From: Gryganskiella cystojenkinii
Taxonomy: Eukaryota; Mortierellomycota; Mortierellomycetes; Mortierellales; Mortierellaceae
Direction of reading: 5' to 3'
NCBI GenBank assembly: GCA_015852425.1
Contig: JAAAIG010000245.1
Coordinates: forward strand, 1 to 45,210
Length of the DNA: 45,210 nt
Shown: one piece after another, positions 1 to 11,797 of the stretch
Layout of the letters: the number at the start of each line of letters is the position of its first letter
How positions within the stretch are numbered: the stretch's first letter is position 1
Program-made: the position numbers and the translations under genes
Notes under the pieces: generated by a model
The model's input: only the letters and a program-made list of their open reading frames with translations
Databases searched by the model: none
What the model was told of the DNA's origin: nothing

Positions 1-416
1 TGCCTTTTCATTTACATGGGAATAGCACGGGGGAATCAAGCGATACGCCCGTGGAAGCAAGGGACGGCGTTCAAACCCAGTCAATGACAGAGACGGTGCC
101 TGTGCTGCTTTCTGAATCTGCCATTGGGCCCTTTTGTCCTTTTTATCGCTTTGCGGGCCGCATTTTTTTTGCTGCTTCTTTCTTTCTCTCCCTCCATTCT
201 TCATCCGCCCGTAGTCATTTCGACTTTTTCTCCCTCCTCTTCCTCCTCCTCCTCACTCTCTCACTTTTTTGGCATAATCCCCTTCCCTTCCTCCCCCTCC
301 CTGTGCCACTAAAGAAAGAAACACTCGCACTTTTGGCTTTCACCCTCTTTCCCCTCAACCCCAGAAAGCACCCTTCCACTCGTTTTCCCATCCACCTTCT
401 CTCTCTCTAATCCATA
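1..416 (+). promoter_or_regulatory. Upstream region and pyrimidine-rich leader of the elongation factor 3 gene
   Basis: No coding sequence is supported here. From about 170 to 410 the plus strand is strongly C/T-rich, with repeated CTCC and TCTC runs ending in CTCTCTCTCTAATCC just before the ATG at 417. Pyrimidine-rich leaders are common in front of highly expressed fungal genes, so this is the likely core promoter and 5' UTR. The short reading frames here are by-products of the skewed composition. No clear TATA box was seen. Confidence 0.5.
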
Positions 417-3400
417 ATGCCATCCGTCGAAATGCCCGCCGGTGCTGCAAGCAACGAGATGAGCGAGCTCACAGAGATGCTCAGCCAGCTCTACACTGCT
501 TCCACTTCTGAAGAATGTGACGCCATTGCCCGTGGCATGGCTGCCAAGGTCCAGAAGGAAGGACTTATCTCCCTGAAGACCAACAACATCCTCGTCAACC
601 TCGAGGCCGAGTGCAAGAACAAAAAGTCTGGTCTCGCCCGCGAGGGTGCCCTGATCGGAATCTGTGCCTTGGCCGATGTCCTCGGTCGTCCCTCGGAGCC
701 CCTCTTGACCCCTCTCTTGCCCTTGATCTTGGATCTCTATGCTGACAAGGGTCCCGTCGTCCAGGATGCCGCTTCCAGAGCCGCCATGGCCATCATGGCC
801 ACCATGCCCTCGCAATCGGCCCCCGTTGTCTTGCCTATTCTCTTCCAGAGCATTGGAGGACCTGGAAAGAAGTGGCAGACCAAGGTCGGAGCTTTGCAGC
901 TCTTGGCCGATCTTGCGAATGCTTCGCCTATTCAAGTCGGTATCGCTTTGCCCGAGATCATTCCTATTGTCAAGGATTGTCTGTCTGACACCAAGAAGGA
1001 GGTAAACTATTGTTCAATTCATAGAAAACTAATTGTTTGGGAAGTGGTGTTCTTTTTATTATTATCTTGGATTGTGGCGGGTGAAAGAAAAAAAAAGAAA
1101 GGGACAAGCGCATGTTTATTTGACTGTTTGAGCCTGTGCATCCACGATTCAGCCCATGTGAAGGGATTATTGGTTTGATTGGAAGAGGGGGAGGACGGGC
1201 AACGTTCTGTGCTCTCTTTTCCTCTCTCCCTTTTTTCGATTCTATTCTTTGTCCACCCGTCTGTGCCTGGCCGATGACGATTCGATGCGCTGAGGCTGTG
1301 TTAGTCTGTGTCCGTGCCTTCTGAGCGATCACTCTTCCCCATCAACATTTTGGATTTCTCGTCGAGTGCGGTATTTTGTTTGAACAGCTTATCATGCGGT
1401 ATTTGTTTGAACAAGAAGAAGGAACGATGGCACTATTTCTTTACCTTCGGAATTTTTTTCCACCAGGCAAACGAACAAGGGAGGGGAAGTGGAAAAAAAA
1501 AATAAGAATCAAAGTCAGCCACGCCTTTTTTTTTTGGCCGCAATTTGCGATAAGGGAGAGCAAACGGTGGTTGGCTGTTTGATTGGAGTGTCTTTTTTTT
1601 TTTTTTTTTTTTGTTTGTTTGTTTGCTCAGCTTTCTAATCATCTGTTCAACGTATCCACGAATGAACTCGCATTCAATAGGTTGCTGATCAGGCCACAAA
1701 GACCATGCTCAAGGTCTGTAACGTCGGAGGAAACCCCGATATTGCTCGCCATCTCAAGGATCTTTGCGACTGCATGGCTCACCCTGACAAGGTTCCCGCC
1801 GTCATGGAAAAGCTTTCCGCCACCACCTTCGTTGCTGATATGAACGGTCCTGCTCTCGCTATCATGGTCCCTCTTTTGGTCCGTGCCTTGAACGAGCGCT
1901 CGGCCCACATCCAGCGTCAAACCACCATCATCGTCGACAACCTGTGCAAGCTCGTTAAGGACCCCGCTGAGGCTGGTCAGTTCTTGCCCGAGCTCTTGCC
2001 TGGCCTTGAGCGTATCATTGATATTGCTGCTATCCCCGAGATTCGTGCCCTTGCTACTGCTGCTAGAAACACTCTTATCAAGGCCGGTGGTGCTGTCAAG
2101 GCCGATCCCGCTGCCCAAACTGACTCGCTTGTCCCCTCTGAGACCGAGGCCAATTCCGTCGTCAACAAAGCCGTCGGTAAATTTGGATTCTTCCCCACCT
2201 TCTTTGATGTTGTCAAGACTCATGTCGCCACCCTGACTGTCGTTTTGATCAAGGAGGAGAACTTGTCGCCCCGTGGATGGATCTCGATCCTTTCCCCTTA
2301 CCTCGGTGCCTTCATGCCCGCTGCTGATGCCAGTGCCGTCATCAACACTACCGTCGAGCACTACGTCGAGTTGGACAAGAAGTTGCACGGTGCCAAGTAC
2401 GTTGAGGAGACTGAGGAGGGTGAGGAGCTCTGTAACATTGACTTCTCGCTCGCTTACGGAGGAATGATGCTGTTGAACCACACCAAGCTCAAGCTCCACC
2501 GTGGTCATCGCTATGGTCTTTGCGGTCCCAACGGTGCCGGAAAGTCTACCCTCATGAGAGCTATTTCCCTCGGAAAGTTGGACGGATTCCCCTCGTCCGA
2601 TGTTCTCCGAACTGTCTTTGTTGAGCACTCGCTCCAGGGTGATCAAGGAGATATGGCTATCGCCGACTTTGTTGCCTCGGACCCCAAGCTTGCCGAGACT
2701 CCCCGTGCTGATGTCGTTAACGCCCTCTTGACTGTCGGATTCACGGACGAGATGCAGAAGAACACGGTCTCTTCCTTGTCTGGAGGATGGAAGATGAAGC
2801 TCGAGTTGGCCCGTGCCATGTTGATGAATGCCGATATTCTCTTGTTGGACGAACCTACTAACCATTTGGATGTTGCCAACATCAAGTGGCTGGAGGACTA
2901 CCTCAACAGCCAGTCCAACGTCACCTCCATCATTGTTTCTCACGATTCTGGATTCCTCGACAACGTGTGCACCAACATTCTCCACTACGAGCGCAAGAAG
3001 CTCAAGATGTACAAGGGTAACTTGTCCGAGTTCGTCAAGGTCAAGCCCGAGGCCAAGTCCTACTACACCTTGGCTGCCACCACTGTCAAGTTTGAGTTCC
3101 CCAAGCCCTCGTTCTTGGTCGGTGTCAAGTCCAACACCAAGGCGATCATGAAGATGTCCAACTGTACGTTCACCTACCCTGGCGCTGCCAAGCCCTCGAT
3201 GAAGAACGTCTCTGTTCAGCTCTCGCTCTCGTCCCGCGTTGGTGTTATTGGACCCAACGGTGCCGGAAAGTCAACCATGATCAAGTTGTTGACCGGTGAG
3301 ACCTTCCCCCAGGAGGGAACTGTCTGGAGACATCCCAACCTCCGTATCGGTTACGTTGCCCAGCACGCCTTCCATCATTTGGAGCAGCACTTGGAGAAGA

Positions 3401-4227
3401 CTCCTAATGCCTACATCCAGTGGCGTTACCAGGGTGGTGCCGATCGTGAAGTCCTCGAGAAACCCACTGTCATGATGACTCCTGAGGAGTTGGCCCAGAT
3501 GGAGACCTGGGTTATTGGAGGCGATGGCAGCAAGCGTCAGGTCGAGATGATCATGGGTCGTCAGAAGCTTAAGAAGTCGTACCAGTATGAGATCAAGTGG
3601 AAGAACCACGTCCACAAGTTCAACACCTGGATGCCCCGTGAGAAGTTGCTCGAGCTCGGATTCGATAAGCTTATCCGCCAGTTCGACGATCGTGAGGCCT
3701 CCCGTGAGGGTCTTGGATACCGTGATTTGTCACCTGCTTCGATCCGTAAGCACTTGGAGGATGTCGGTCTCGATGGAGATATTGCTGATCATAACATGAT
3801 TAACGGTTTATCTGGAGGCCAGAAAGTCAAGGTCGTTATTGCGGCCGCAATGTGGAACAACCCTCACATGTTGGTTCTGGACGAGCCTACCAATTACTTG
3901 GATCGCGAGTCCCTCGGAGGTTTGGCCGTTGCCATCCGTAACTGGGGTGGTGCCGTCATTATGATTTCCCACAACACCGAGTTCTTGTCGGCTCTTTGCC
4001 CCGAGACTTGGACCGTGAATGCTGGTGAGCTCAAGATCAACGGCAAGACCGCTGTTGCCGAGTCCAACTTTGAGGATGCTGAGAAGCCTATTGTTGTTGT
4101 GAACAAGAAGAAGAAAAAGTCGAGAAACGATATCAAGGCTCAGGAAGTCCGTCGCCGTCTTCGCCACTTGGAGTGGTTGGCCAGTGACAAGGGTACTCCT
4201 CACCCCCCAGATACCGATTCCGACTAA
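417..4227 (+). CDS. TEF3: Translation elongation factor 3 (eEF3), tandem ABC ATPase
   Basis: Fungal-type eEF3 is a ribosome-bound ATPase that helps release deacylated tRNA from the E site. Two exons are read, 417-1001 and 1681-4227, in phase 0 (KKE joined to VADQATK), giving 1043 residues, close to the roughly 1044 of yeast. The N-terminal 400 or so residues are HEAT-like repeats. ABC1 has GPNGAGKST near residue 477, LSGGWKMK near 560 and LLLDEPTNHLD near 583. ABC2 has GPNGAGKST near 719, LSGGQKVK near 905 and LVLDEPTNYLD near 925, with the chromodomain-like insertion that marks this family between its Walker A and signature motifs. The C-terminus is a Lys/Arg-rich tail. Every catalytic motif is intact. 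An acceptor 12 bases further in (1693) is possible, but 1681 restores the family alignment. Confidence 0.97.
1002..1680 (+). other. Long first intron of the elongation factor 3 gene
   Basis: A GTAAAC donor at 1002 and an AATAG acceptor ending at 1680 bound a 679-base intron, far longer than the 80-120-base introns elsewhere in the window. It contains A-rich and T-rich runs, including about 20 T at 1592-1611, a little before the acceptor. No conserved RNA or reading frame was recognised inside it. Long 5' introns sometimes enhance expression of highly transcribed fungal genes, but that is only a possibility here. Confidence 0.8.
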
Positions 4228-5026
4228 AAGAGGGGATCAACCTCTCTTTTGGTGTGAAAAAAGATACCTTTTTTGTCCCCATTTTCTTTCTTTTCTTTTT
4301 CCGACTCTCCACTCTCAGTCCACTTTACTTTTGCATTTCTTTCATCTCCATTGTATTCTTATCCTCATCCTCGGCTCCAAATAGCCCATAGTAGCGAAGC
4401 ATAGAAAAAGATATATATTTATTTCAGTTATCAATAGACACAACCCTTGCATTCATAATCGCTTTATTGAGCCTTACCGACCAGAATAACTGCTGTTTTT
4501 TTTGTCTGTTCAGTCAGAAGGCTCTCTTCATTTCATGGTCAACTGCTAACTGTTGTTTTTTTTTTGTTTTTTTTGTTGCCGCGAATCAGAAATGAAAAGC
4601 GCGTCGCGTACTTTGCATAATGCCTGATCAATCGCCTCATACCATTGTCGCTCTCTCCCTCCCTTCATCCCTTCCCATCCCTCCCTGTCCTTTTGTTTGC
4701 TTCCTTTCCCCCCTTTATTTTCTCTTGGTTCCCAGCTACCTCTCTCTTGAGGGACCCACACAGTCTTCTTCCTCCCCCCACTCCCCCCCATTCCGCGGTA
4801 CTTTCATGTCATTTCCCATGAGACCAACTCGTGGCGCAAACACATTTTGCATTTGTTGCTCTCAATGGCTCCGTGTTTTTTTTTATTGTCTTTGATGCTA
4901 ACGAACCAGAAAAGTCGTAGGGAATAGAGAAGAACGACAATAAAGAGATGCCCCGTAGTCCCTTCGTCCCTTTGGAGGGGATGGAAGTGATGGAATTAGT
5001 TCAAATGCCCATTCCCGTCATTATTT

Positions 5027-5052
5027 CCATCCATCCATCCATTCATCCATTC
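5027..5052 (+). repeat. CCAT tetranucleotide microsatellite
   Basis: About six units of CCAT, the later ones interrupted as CATTCATC. It is an ordinary simple repeat in non-coding DNA. Confidence 0.85.
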
Positions 5053-5415
5053 AACCGTTCGTCAACCATCAGTCCCGTCCTCTTCTCATCTTGCACACCT
5101 TTAAACCTTCTTCTTACAGCCGCATACGTTGGATATTTTTTTCTGTGAAGGCACGAAAAGTCCCACCCGTTCTTGTCCAACCCCAGTCATCATCCCTCCA
5201 TCCCCTCTATCCATCCCTGACTGTCCGTTTCCCCTCTTTTTTTTTTTTTTTTTTTTCCCTCTTTTTCTTTATTTTCGAAACTTGATCGCCCTGGGTTTTT
5301 TCTCTCTTTTCGTTTCTCCTCCCTCCCTCTCTCTTTACACTCTACCCGGCGGTCCTGCCTGTCGTCTCTTTTCCCCTCCTTCTGTGTTTGATCGTTATAT
5401 AGTCTGAGGAATAGC

Positions 5416-5424
5416 TATAAAAAA
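5416..5424 (+). promoter_or_regulatory. TATA-like element upstream of the TBC-protein gene
   Basis: The sequence TATAAAAAA lies 242 bases before the chosen ATG at 5666, with a further TATATAG about 20 bases upstream. The position suits a fungal core promoter with a leader of roughly 200 bases. No transcript evidence is available. Confidence 0.35.
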
Positions 5425-5665
5425 GCGCGACCCGGAGAAAAATACGAGTGTGTGTTCCTGGAGATTAGCCTGTTACACAGCTGTTGTTTGAGCACGACTC
5501 TTAGAACCTTCCAAGCTGACCAGCTATCTCTTTTACCGCTGTTTGTTACCTTAGGCGGATGACAACGACGGATAAGCCTTTAAACAACTTAAAAAAGTCG
5601 AAAGCTAGAAAGAGAACAAAAGTGGCAACCCTTGGACCATCGCCTGTCGGTTCACCCAAGCTCCA

Positions 5666-8600
5666 ATGGATTTTCAGGACCGAGAACAGCAACAAGAACA
5701 ACAAAGAACTGACTCTCTGGTCTCGTCGCCTTGCAGTCCAACAACCATACTCTCCGAACAATCTTGGAATGAGAGCCCAGTCGAACAGGAAAGAGAGAGC
5801 CAGAACGACTCCAAGGCAAATAGGGATGCTAATGATGATTCAAACTCGTATATTTTGTCGTCGCCTTGGATATCACACGAGGGCTCAACAACGTCAAATG
5901 TACCATCCACGATCGGAGTATTATCAAGGCACAGCTTGGTTTTGTCCTTGGTGTTAGACCCGTCGAGTCCTGATCAAAGTGATCGTAAGGACGACGACGA
6001 TGACAACGACAGGCAATGCAAGGATGTAGCAACGAGAGCAGGCCGAGATCAGATGCTAAGGGACAGTCAAATCACAGAAAAAGGAGAACCAATAGAGGCA
6101 GAAAGCGATCAAAGCCTGAAAACTGTAGATAAAAGCCCTTCAACAACCACCATCACCAATAGAACAATAACAACAGATGATCCCTCACCCTCGAGCAACG
6201 ATTCTTCTGCAGAGACTAAAAAGAATAGCAGCGTCAACCTATACAGCATCATCGACATCATCGCGGTTAGTCAGGGCTACAACAGCAAGACCAATACACC
6301 AAGGAGACTGGCCCATTCCTCACCATCTCCTTTCGCGACACCGATGTCTGCAGGATCAAGACCCCTGACAACCACCAAGTCCGCAACATCGATGCAAGCT
6401 AACCTTGTTGCACCCAATCATGCGGACACGGTTTCATCAATAGATCAGGCACCTCCATTACAGCAAACACCCCCGAGACCAGCATTTGGCTTGGAAGAGG
6501 AGCAAAAACCTTTGTATTCAAAAAGTGTCGTGCATCTCATGCCATCCACGGGTCTGCTATCTCCACATCAGTCCTCCGCGTCCTCCGTAGCGGATATCAA
6601 TAATATATCCTCGGCCACCATCACCACGACCCTGCTCGGGATTACCTCTCCTGTCTTCAGCTCTCACATCTTTAAGCAGCAGGATCATCAACAACCACGA
6701 CTTGTTCCACACGCTCAGCAACTGTATCCACAGATTCTTACAGGCATGTACCAGTTATCAACGCCCTCGGTCTCGAGTAACTCTTTGGCTGTATCACGTC
6801 CCGTTTCCCCAACATATCCCGCGACTTTTCTTTCTGAGCTATCATCTCCCCAAACACCTGAGCAGCCTATTGACCAAAGAATGGAAAGACCGGAAATCAT
6901 AAAAATTGAAGATATGGACAAGTCACAGGGGGAACAGCTAATCTCACAAATCCAGGTTAGAGACAGTCTGTCAACGCACATCGAGGAATCAACAACGGGT
7001 GACAACGACACCCATCCGCAACAACAAAGGCGGCCACCATCCTCGTCATTCTCTTCCACCACATCCTCCTCGGCAACTTTTACTTCGATTTCTGAACGAC
7101 AGGAAGTCACCTTCGCAGAGGTTCAACATTTAAGGAGTTTCAAACCGGACGACCCAATCGCAGGGAACTCCCCTACACGAAGCGAGGGCCATAATTCGCA
7201 CCATGACCGCTTGACTACAGTCTTTGACGACCTGAAGGCCAAGACTCACCAAGTCCTGCGAAAGACAGGGCTCTTCTCGATGGCGCCCGATGCAGGATTA
7301 TATGCAGACAGAGGAACGAGTCGAACCGCGGACATGAAGGTCGTCAGAATGTTTCCTGCCTCTGCGGGTTCTTCTGCCACCATGGCCGTGTCTTCGATTG
7401 ATGGATCTAACGGGAAGGAGAACAGCGAGCCTAGTCGCAAAAAGGACGTGAAGGACGGATCAAAGGGTATCTTTGGCCGACCTCGTAGTCGGTCTGTGAA
7501 GGAAACCTGCCGCGCCTTCCTATCATTGGACTCTTCATCTTCCCAACGACTACTTCAACCTCACCCTTTGCCACCTGTTCCTCGGATCCCGCGACTGCAG
7601 GTGTCGACAACCCTGGTAACGACGCCAGCTGCTCCCCATGATGATCGACTCACTATGGTGACCCCGCCGCCACCTTCACCATCCTCATTGTCGTTTGCCG
7701 GGCGTTTCGACAAACTACGACCCTGGGCTCGTTCATCGGCTACACCGCCCAGTAGAGGCGAGAGTGGATACGGAAACTTTGGTGGGCATCAGCGGTCGAA
7801 TTCAGGACCTGCTCGGCCATCTGATGTTAGAACTCGGCCCTTGTTCCCTCATCAATCCTCAGCATCAAGTCCACCCAATGCATGGGCTACTCTCTCACCT
7901 CCAACAATGTCCGAAAAGGATCCAGCTTTCTTCTCCAAGGAAATCGCGTTAGAGGCGTGTGCGGACGAAACAGCCTCCAAGACGAAAACAAAGCCGACGC
8001 ACCACAGGCGCAAGAGCGAGGCCATGTCTATGTTTTCTTTCCGATCTGGGGGATTCACACCTCCAGCGTCATTAAAACAACAGGATAGATCACCGACACC
8101 TCCTCCTCCACCAACACCGCCGCCACCACCCCCAAGTACCACCTCTCAACATTCTGCCCCACAAGAAAGATCACAACATAGGTCAATCATGACCGGGCAT
8201 TGGTTCGGATCAAGACGGCAGCACCATCAACAGCAACGGTCAGTACATTCAGTTGATGGAGAAGATACTAGTAGCGTTGGAGCAGGTGTCGATAGCCTGA
8301 AAAAGCTAGAGCATATACCACAGTGGAAGGTTCCGGGTGCTTATGGCAATCGCCCACGAAGTGTGGTGTTGATCGAGGCAGATTTTGAACAAGGCAGTCA
8401 TATGCGGGTAGAAGTCCAGGGGGATCCTGAGAGTCAAGAGGAGGAGGAAGAAGAAGACGACGAGAGCGACTCTGAAGACGATGGAATGGAGGCCGGTTTT
8501 GGTTCAAGCCATGAAACCCCTTCAAGTCCGATCAACAGCATAGAGTCCAACAATGGCACAGTTCCAACCGATGGCGATCCAGGTGAAGCACCGGATGCAC

Positions 8601-10757
8601 CCAAGAGAAAGAAAAAGAAGAAGAAATCCGTCGTTTACGTGAACGATTACGGGTTCATCTTCCACGGAGATGCAGATCAGGAACTCGGTCCTCGACTAGT
8701 GACTAAGGTAGCACAAGGAACCACAACTACTCAGCGACTAGCGCAGCCACACCCCAGTCATCACCACCAATCCGCGACAACGACATCTTCGGATCTCATC
8801 GGAGAAAATTATTCGTCATCCACTGAGCACGAACGGGAGCGTTTGCTGAGGAAACAGCGAGAGTTTACGCACATGAGCGAGAGCAAATGGATGCATGCAA
8901 TGACGCAATTGCACCCAGATCAGGTTAAAAAGTCGTCCAAGGTAAGCACGCATTATAGCATGTTTTTTTTATATATCTGGGACGCTTAATATTCCTTTTT
9001 AACAACTTTTTCTGGTTGATCGTCACCTTTCATAATAGTACAAGAAGCTTGTCCGAGCAGGGATCCCGAATTCGATCCGCGGTCGAGTCTGGCAGTTTCT
9101 CGCAAACACGAACAAGTACCGAGAACCGGGTCTGTTTCAAAAACTTTTGCTCCGCGGCCATCTTCCAATCCACGATGTGATCGCACGGGATATCCATCGA
9201 TGTTATCCTGACCATGTTCATTTCCGAGATGGTATGGGTGGGACCGGACAGGAGGATCTGCATGCAATCTTGAAGGCCTATGCACATTACAAGCCCAGTG
9301 TCGGTTACTGTCAAGGGATGGGACGGTTGGTTGGAATGATGTTGATGCAGATGCCGGTCGAGGATGCGTTCTGGCTGCTCGTCGCAACGATCGAAAGCCC
9401 TTACCTCCAGGATTACTACACTCCGACCTTGCGACAGCTCCGCGTAGACGCCATCGTGTTTGAGAGGCTCTTAAGGATTCAGGACCCAAAGCTGGCGACG
9501 TTTCTGGAGCGGAACGATGTCGGACCACTGATGTACATGACTCAGTGGTATTTGACCCTTTTCACCATGTCCTTGCCGTGGGCATCGGTTCTGAGAGTCT
9601 GGGATGTTTTCTACTTTGATGGGATCAAGACCTTGTTTCGAGTAGGTCTCGGCGTTTTGCAGATCTGTCGACCCCATTTACTCTCACCACACCGGAGTGA
9701 CAATAGTGGTGGCAACCATACGGACAATGGAGCAAGAGCGTTCTTTTCCGGTAGTGACAACCATCACAATGACCATGGTCATGGAGGCAGCAAGATTGGC
9801 GCAGCTTCAAGCCGTGGAGGCAGCGAGGCAGCAGCGACAGCAGCGGCAGAGTCGGCTGGACCAGCAGATGTGATGGAGTATCTGTTGCATGTTCCTCTAG
9901 AAATCTTGGGACCAGAGCGGTTGTTGGATAAGGCTTTCCGGATCCGATTGAGGCGCGATAGCCTTGACAAGATGACTGTACTCGCTGCAGCAGAGATGGA
10001 CAGAAAGGAATTGATCGACCAGGAAAAACGAAGGATCAAGCTTCAACAACAGCAGCAACAACGAGCAGTGGCCCAAGAGCTTGCAAAGACTGCGCACACG
10101 CAAGCACAGTCTGCAGAGACGGCAACCACTCCTGAAGATCGACCGGCTTCAATCCAGCAAGTCCACTGGGCAAGCGATACCCAAGATCAAGAGCCACAAG
10201 CCTCTGAGGATGAGAATCCGTCCGTAGCGACAGTTGAAGCACTCCTTCTATCGTCTTCTCAATCAAACAGCCCGGCTGCCTCGGATTCCGCAGAGGTGCC
10301 TGTCACTACCAAGACAGATCCTCATATGGTATCAAGCGCTCAGGAGCTAGGCCGATGTCGGTCCCAGCCTTCCAAGAGATCGTCGATCCGATCTTTTATG
10401 GCCTCAACTCTGCCGGTGTCCTCTTCTTCCTCTACGTCTTCTCTGACTTTGCAACAGGCCCAATTGCCGTCCATGACATCCTTAAAGCCATCAGAGATCC
10501 TTCCTCTTCCTCTATCGATCTCCAGTACTGCGCTGTCCACACCTCAGAAAGCGACACCGCCCTCTCCGACTGTTGCGAGTCTCAAGACAAGATCTGATCT
10601 CCTTCGGCTGCCTTCCTTAACCACCACCTTTCAATCTGATCCAGCTCACAAAACCACTAGCAGTGTTACGATCGCTGACCTCCCTCCACCGCCCTCTCCC
10701 ACACCTGGAATCTTTTCCTTTCGAACAAGGAAGAGAGCAGGAACTTTGCACCACTGA
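5666..10757 (+). CDS. Large TBC-domain protein, putative Rab GTPase-activating protein
   Basis: TBC proteins switch off Rab GTPases in membrane traffic by supplying an Arg and a Gln finger. Exon 1 (5666-8941) and exon 2 (9039-10757) join in phase 0 to give about 1664 residues. The first 1090 or so are low-complexity Ser/Thr/Pro/Gln-rich sequence, with a proline run near 8100, an acidic Glu/Asp run near 8445 and a Lys-rich run near 8615. The TBC domain starts just after the splice site with RAGIPNSIRGRVW. It carries IARDIHR, whose Arg is the expected Arg finger, and YCQGM, whose Gln is the Gln finger. Its end is split by a Gly/His/Ala-rich insertion (9690-9865), after which the fold resumes at ADVMEYLLHVP. 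A Gln run and a Ser/Pro-rich tail follow. The target Rab cannot be told. Confidence 0.93.
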
Positions 10758-11797
10758 AAGTACATTCTTAACAAAGTAACACCTAACCTACCCTCATACT
10801 AGAAACTCTCTACCCCCTAATACTCTAATGACATGACCAACTCACGAACAGAAAAAAAAGAAAAGAAAAACAAAAAAAACCTCCCTATAAAGACGACATG
10901 GTGGGAGGCTCCACATTTTTTTGGCGCGCTTACCCAAAGTTTATGAACATGATTTTGCACTTTTCATGGTCGGTCTTGTTTGATACAAAGTGGGGACCTC
11001 TGGCGACGCTTTTTTCAAAACAAAAATAAAAAAAAAAAAAAAAAAAATTGATTGAAAACAGGTTTGTTGTTGAAGACGCGTTCAGGACAGAACGACCGCC
11101 AGCTTTGTGAGTGTTATTAGTTTATATGCAGAGCCCAATTGGTAGCCGGCGTTTTATCTCGTTTTAGCTTGGAAATTAGGGGGTGGGAGCGAGAGTGTGA
11201 TCCTTGGTAATATTCAGCTTGTCAATTCTCTGGTAGTTTATTAACTCTATGATCGTTCAATAAAGGTCGAGCAGTTGGATGGACGAGCAACGGTTACCAA
11301 TTTTCTGCCGTTGTCCTGATCCAACCCCTCAACCCCCATTTCAACAATTGTTCATGCACGGGTGCATGTGCTGGTAAGAAAAACCGTTGACCTCCGACAA
11401 TCAAAAAAAGAAAAAGCTCACACACTTTTTTCTTTTCACCAGTCAACCTCTTATGTGCAACCTCGGTCTCTCCGTTATTGTGCAACCACAGAGAAAGTGG
11501 GAAATGCGAGATAATTTGAGCCGAAAGAAGACGCAATGTTTGTGCCATGGTCGCGACAAAAAAGCAGGGAGGGCGGGGGGTAGGGGGACAAATATTAAAA
11601 AGAAAAAAGTTCACCTGTGATGAGGAACAGGTTAGCCATTCAGATCTTCATTTCTTTCCTTCCTCATTCTTTCGCCATTTCGTTCATTCTCATTTTATTC
11701 ATCTCTCTACATGCACGCTCTTTCTCTGTTTCAATAACGTTGGAAACGACGCTTACAAAATTCAGAGAATAGAAAAAAAAAAAAAAATCCTGGAGAA
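10758..11797. other. Intergenic region between the TBC and monooxygenase genes
   Basis: About 1 kb with no supportable gene. It holds A-rich runs (10851-10878 and a long one at 11027-11047), mixed sequence, and the presumed promoter of the monooxygenase, which ends in another A run (11773-11787) just before the ATG at 11798. Short frames on either strand show no family resemblance. Confidence 0.6.

Larger units (their letters stand above)
4228..5665. other. Intergenic region between the eEF3 and TBC-protein genes
   Basis: About 1.4 kb with no supportable gene. The first part should hold the eEF3 3' UTR. The middle has T-rich and C/T-rich stretches (4551-4575, 4650-4790, 5239-5257) and a CCAT microsatellite at 5027-5052. 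The last 300 bases lead into the TBC gene and include a TATA-like element. The short frames here consist only of Ser/Pro/Phe/Leu-rich translation of pyrimidine tracts. Confidence 0.6.

Noticed and set aside
1639..2985. A 448-residue open frame on the minus strand opposite the elongation factor 3 gene
   Set aside because: It is an antisense shadow of a highly codon-biased gene. Its translation is low-complexity and matches no family, while the plus strand encodes an unmistakable eEF3.
5559..5957. Plus-strand frame starting at 5559 (MTTTDKPLNNLKKSK...)
   Set aside because: It overlaps the first exon of the TBC gene in another frame, is short and low-complexity, and has no family resemblance.
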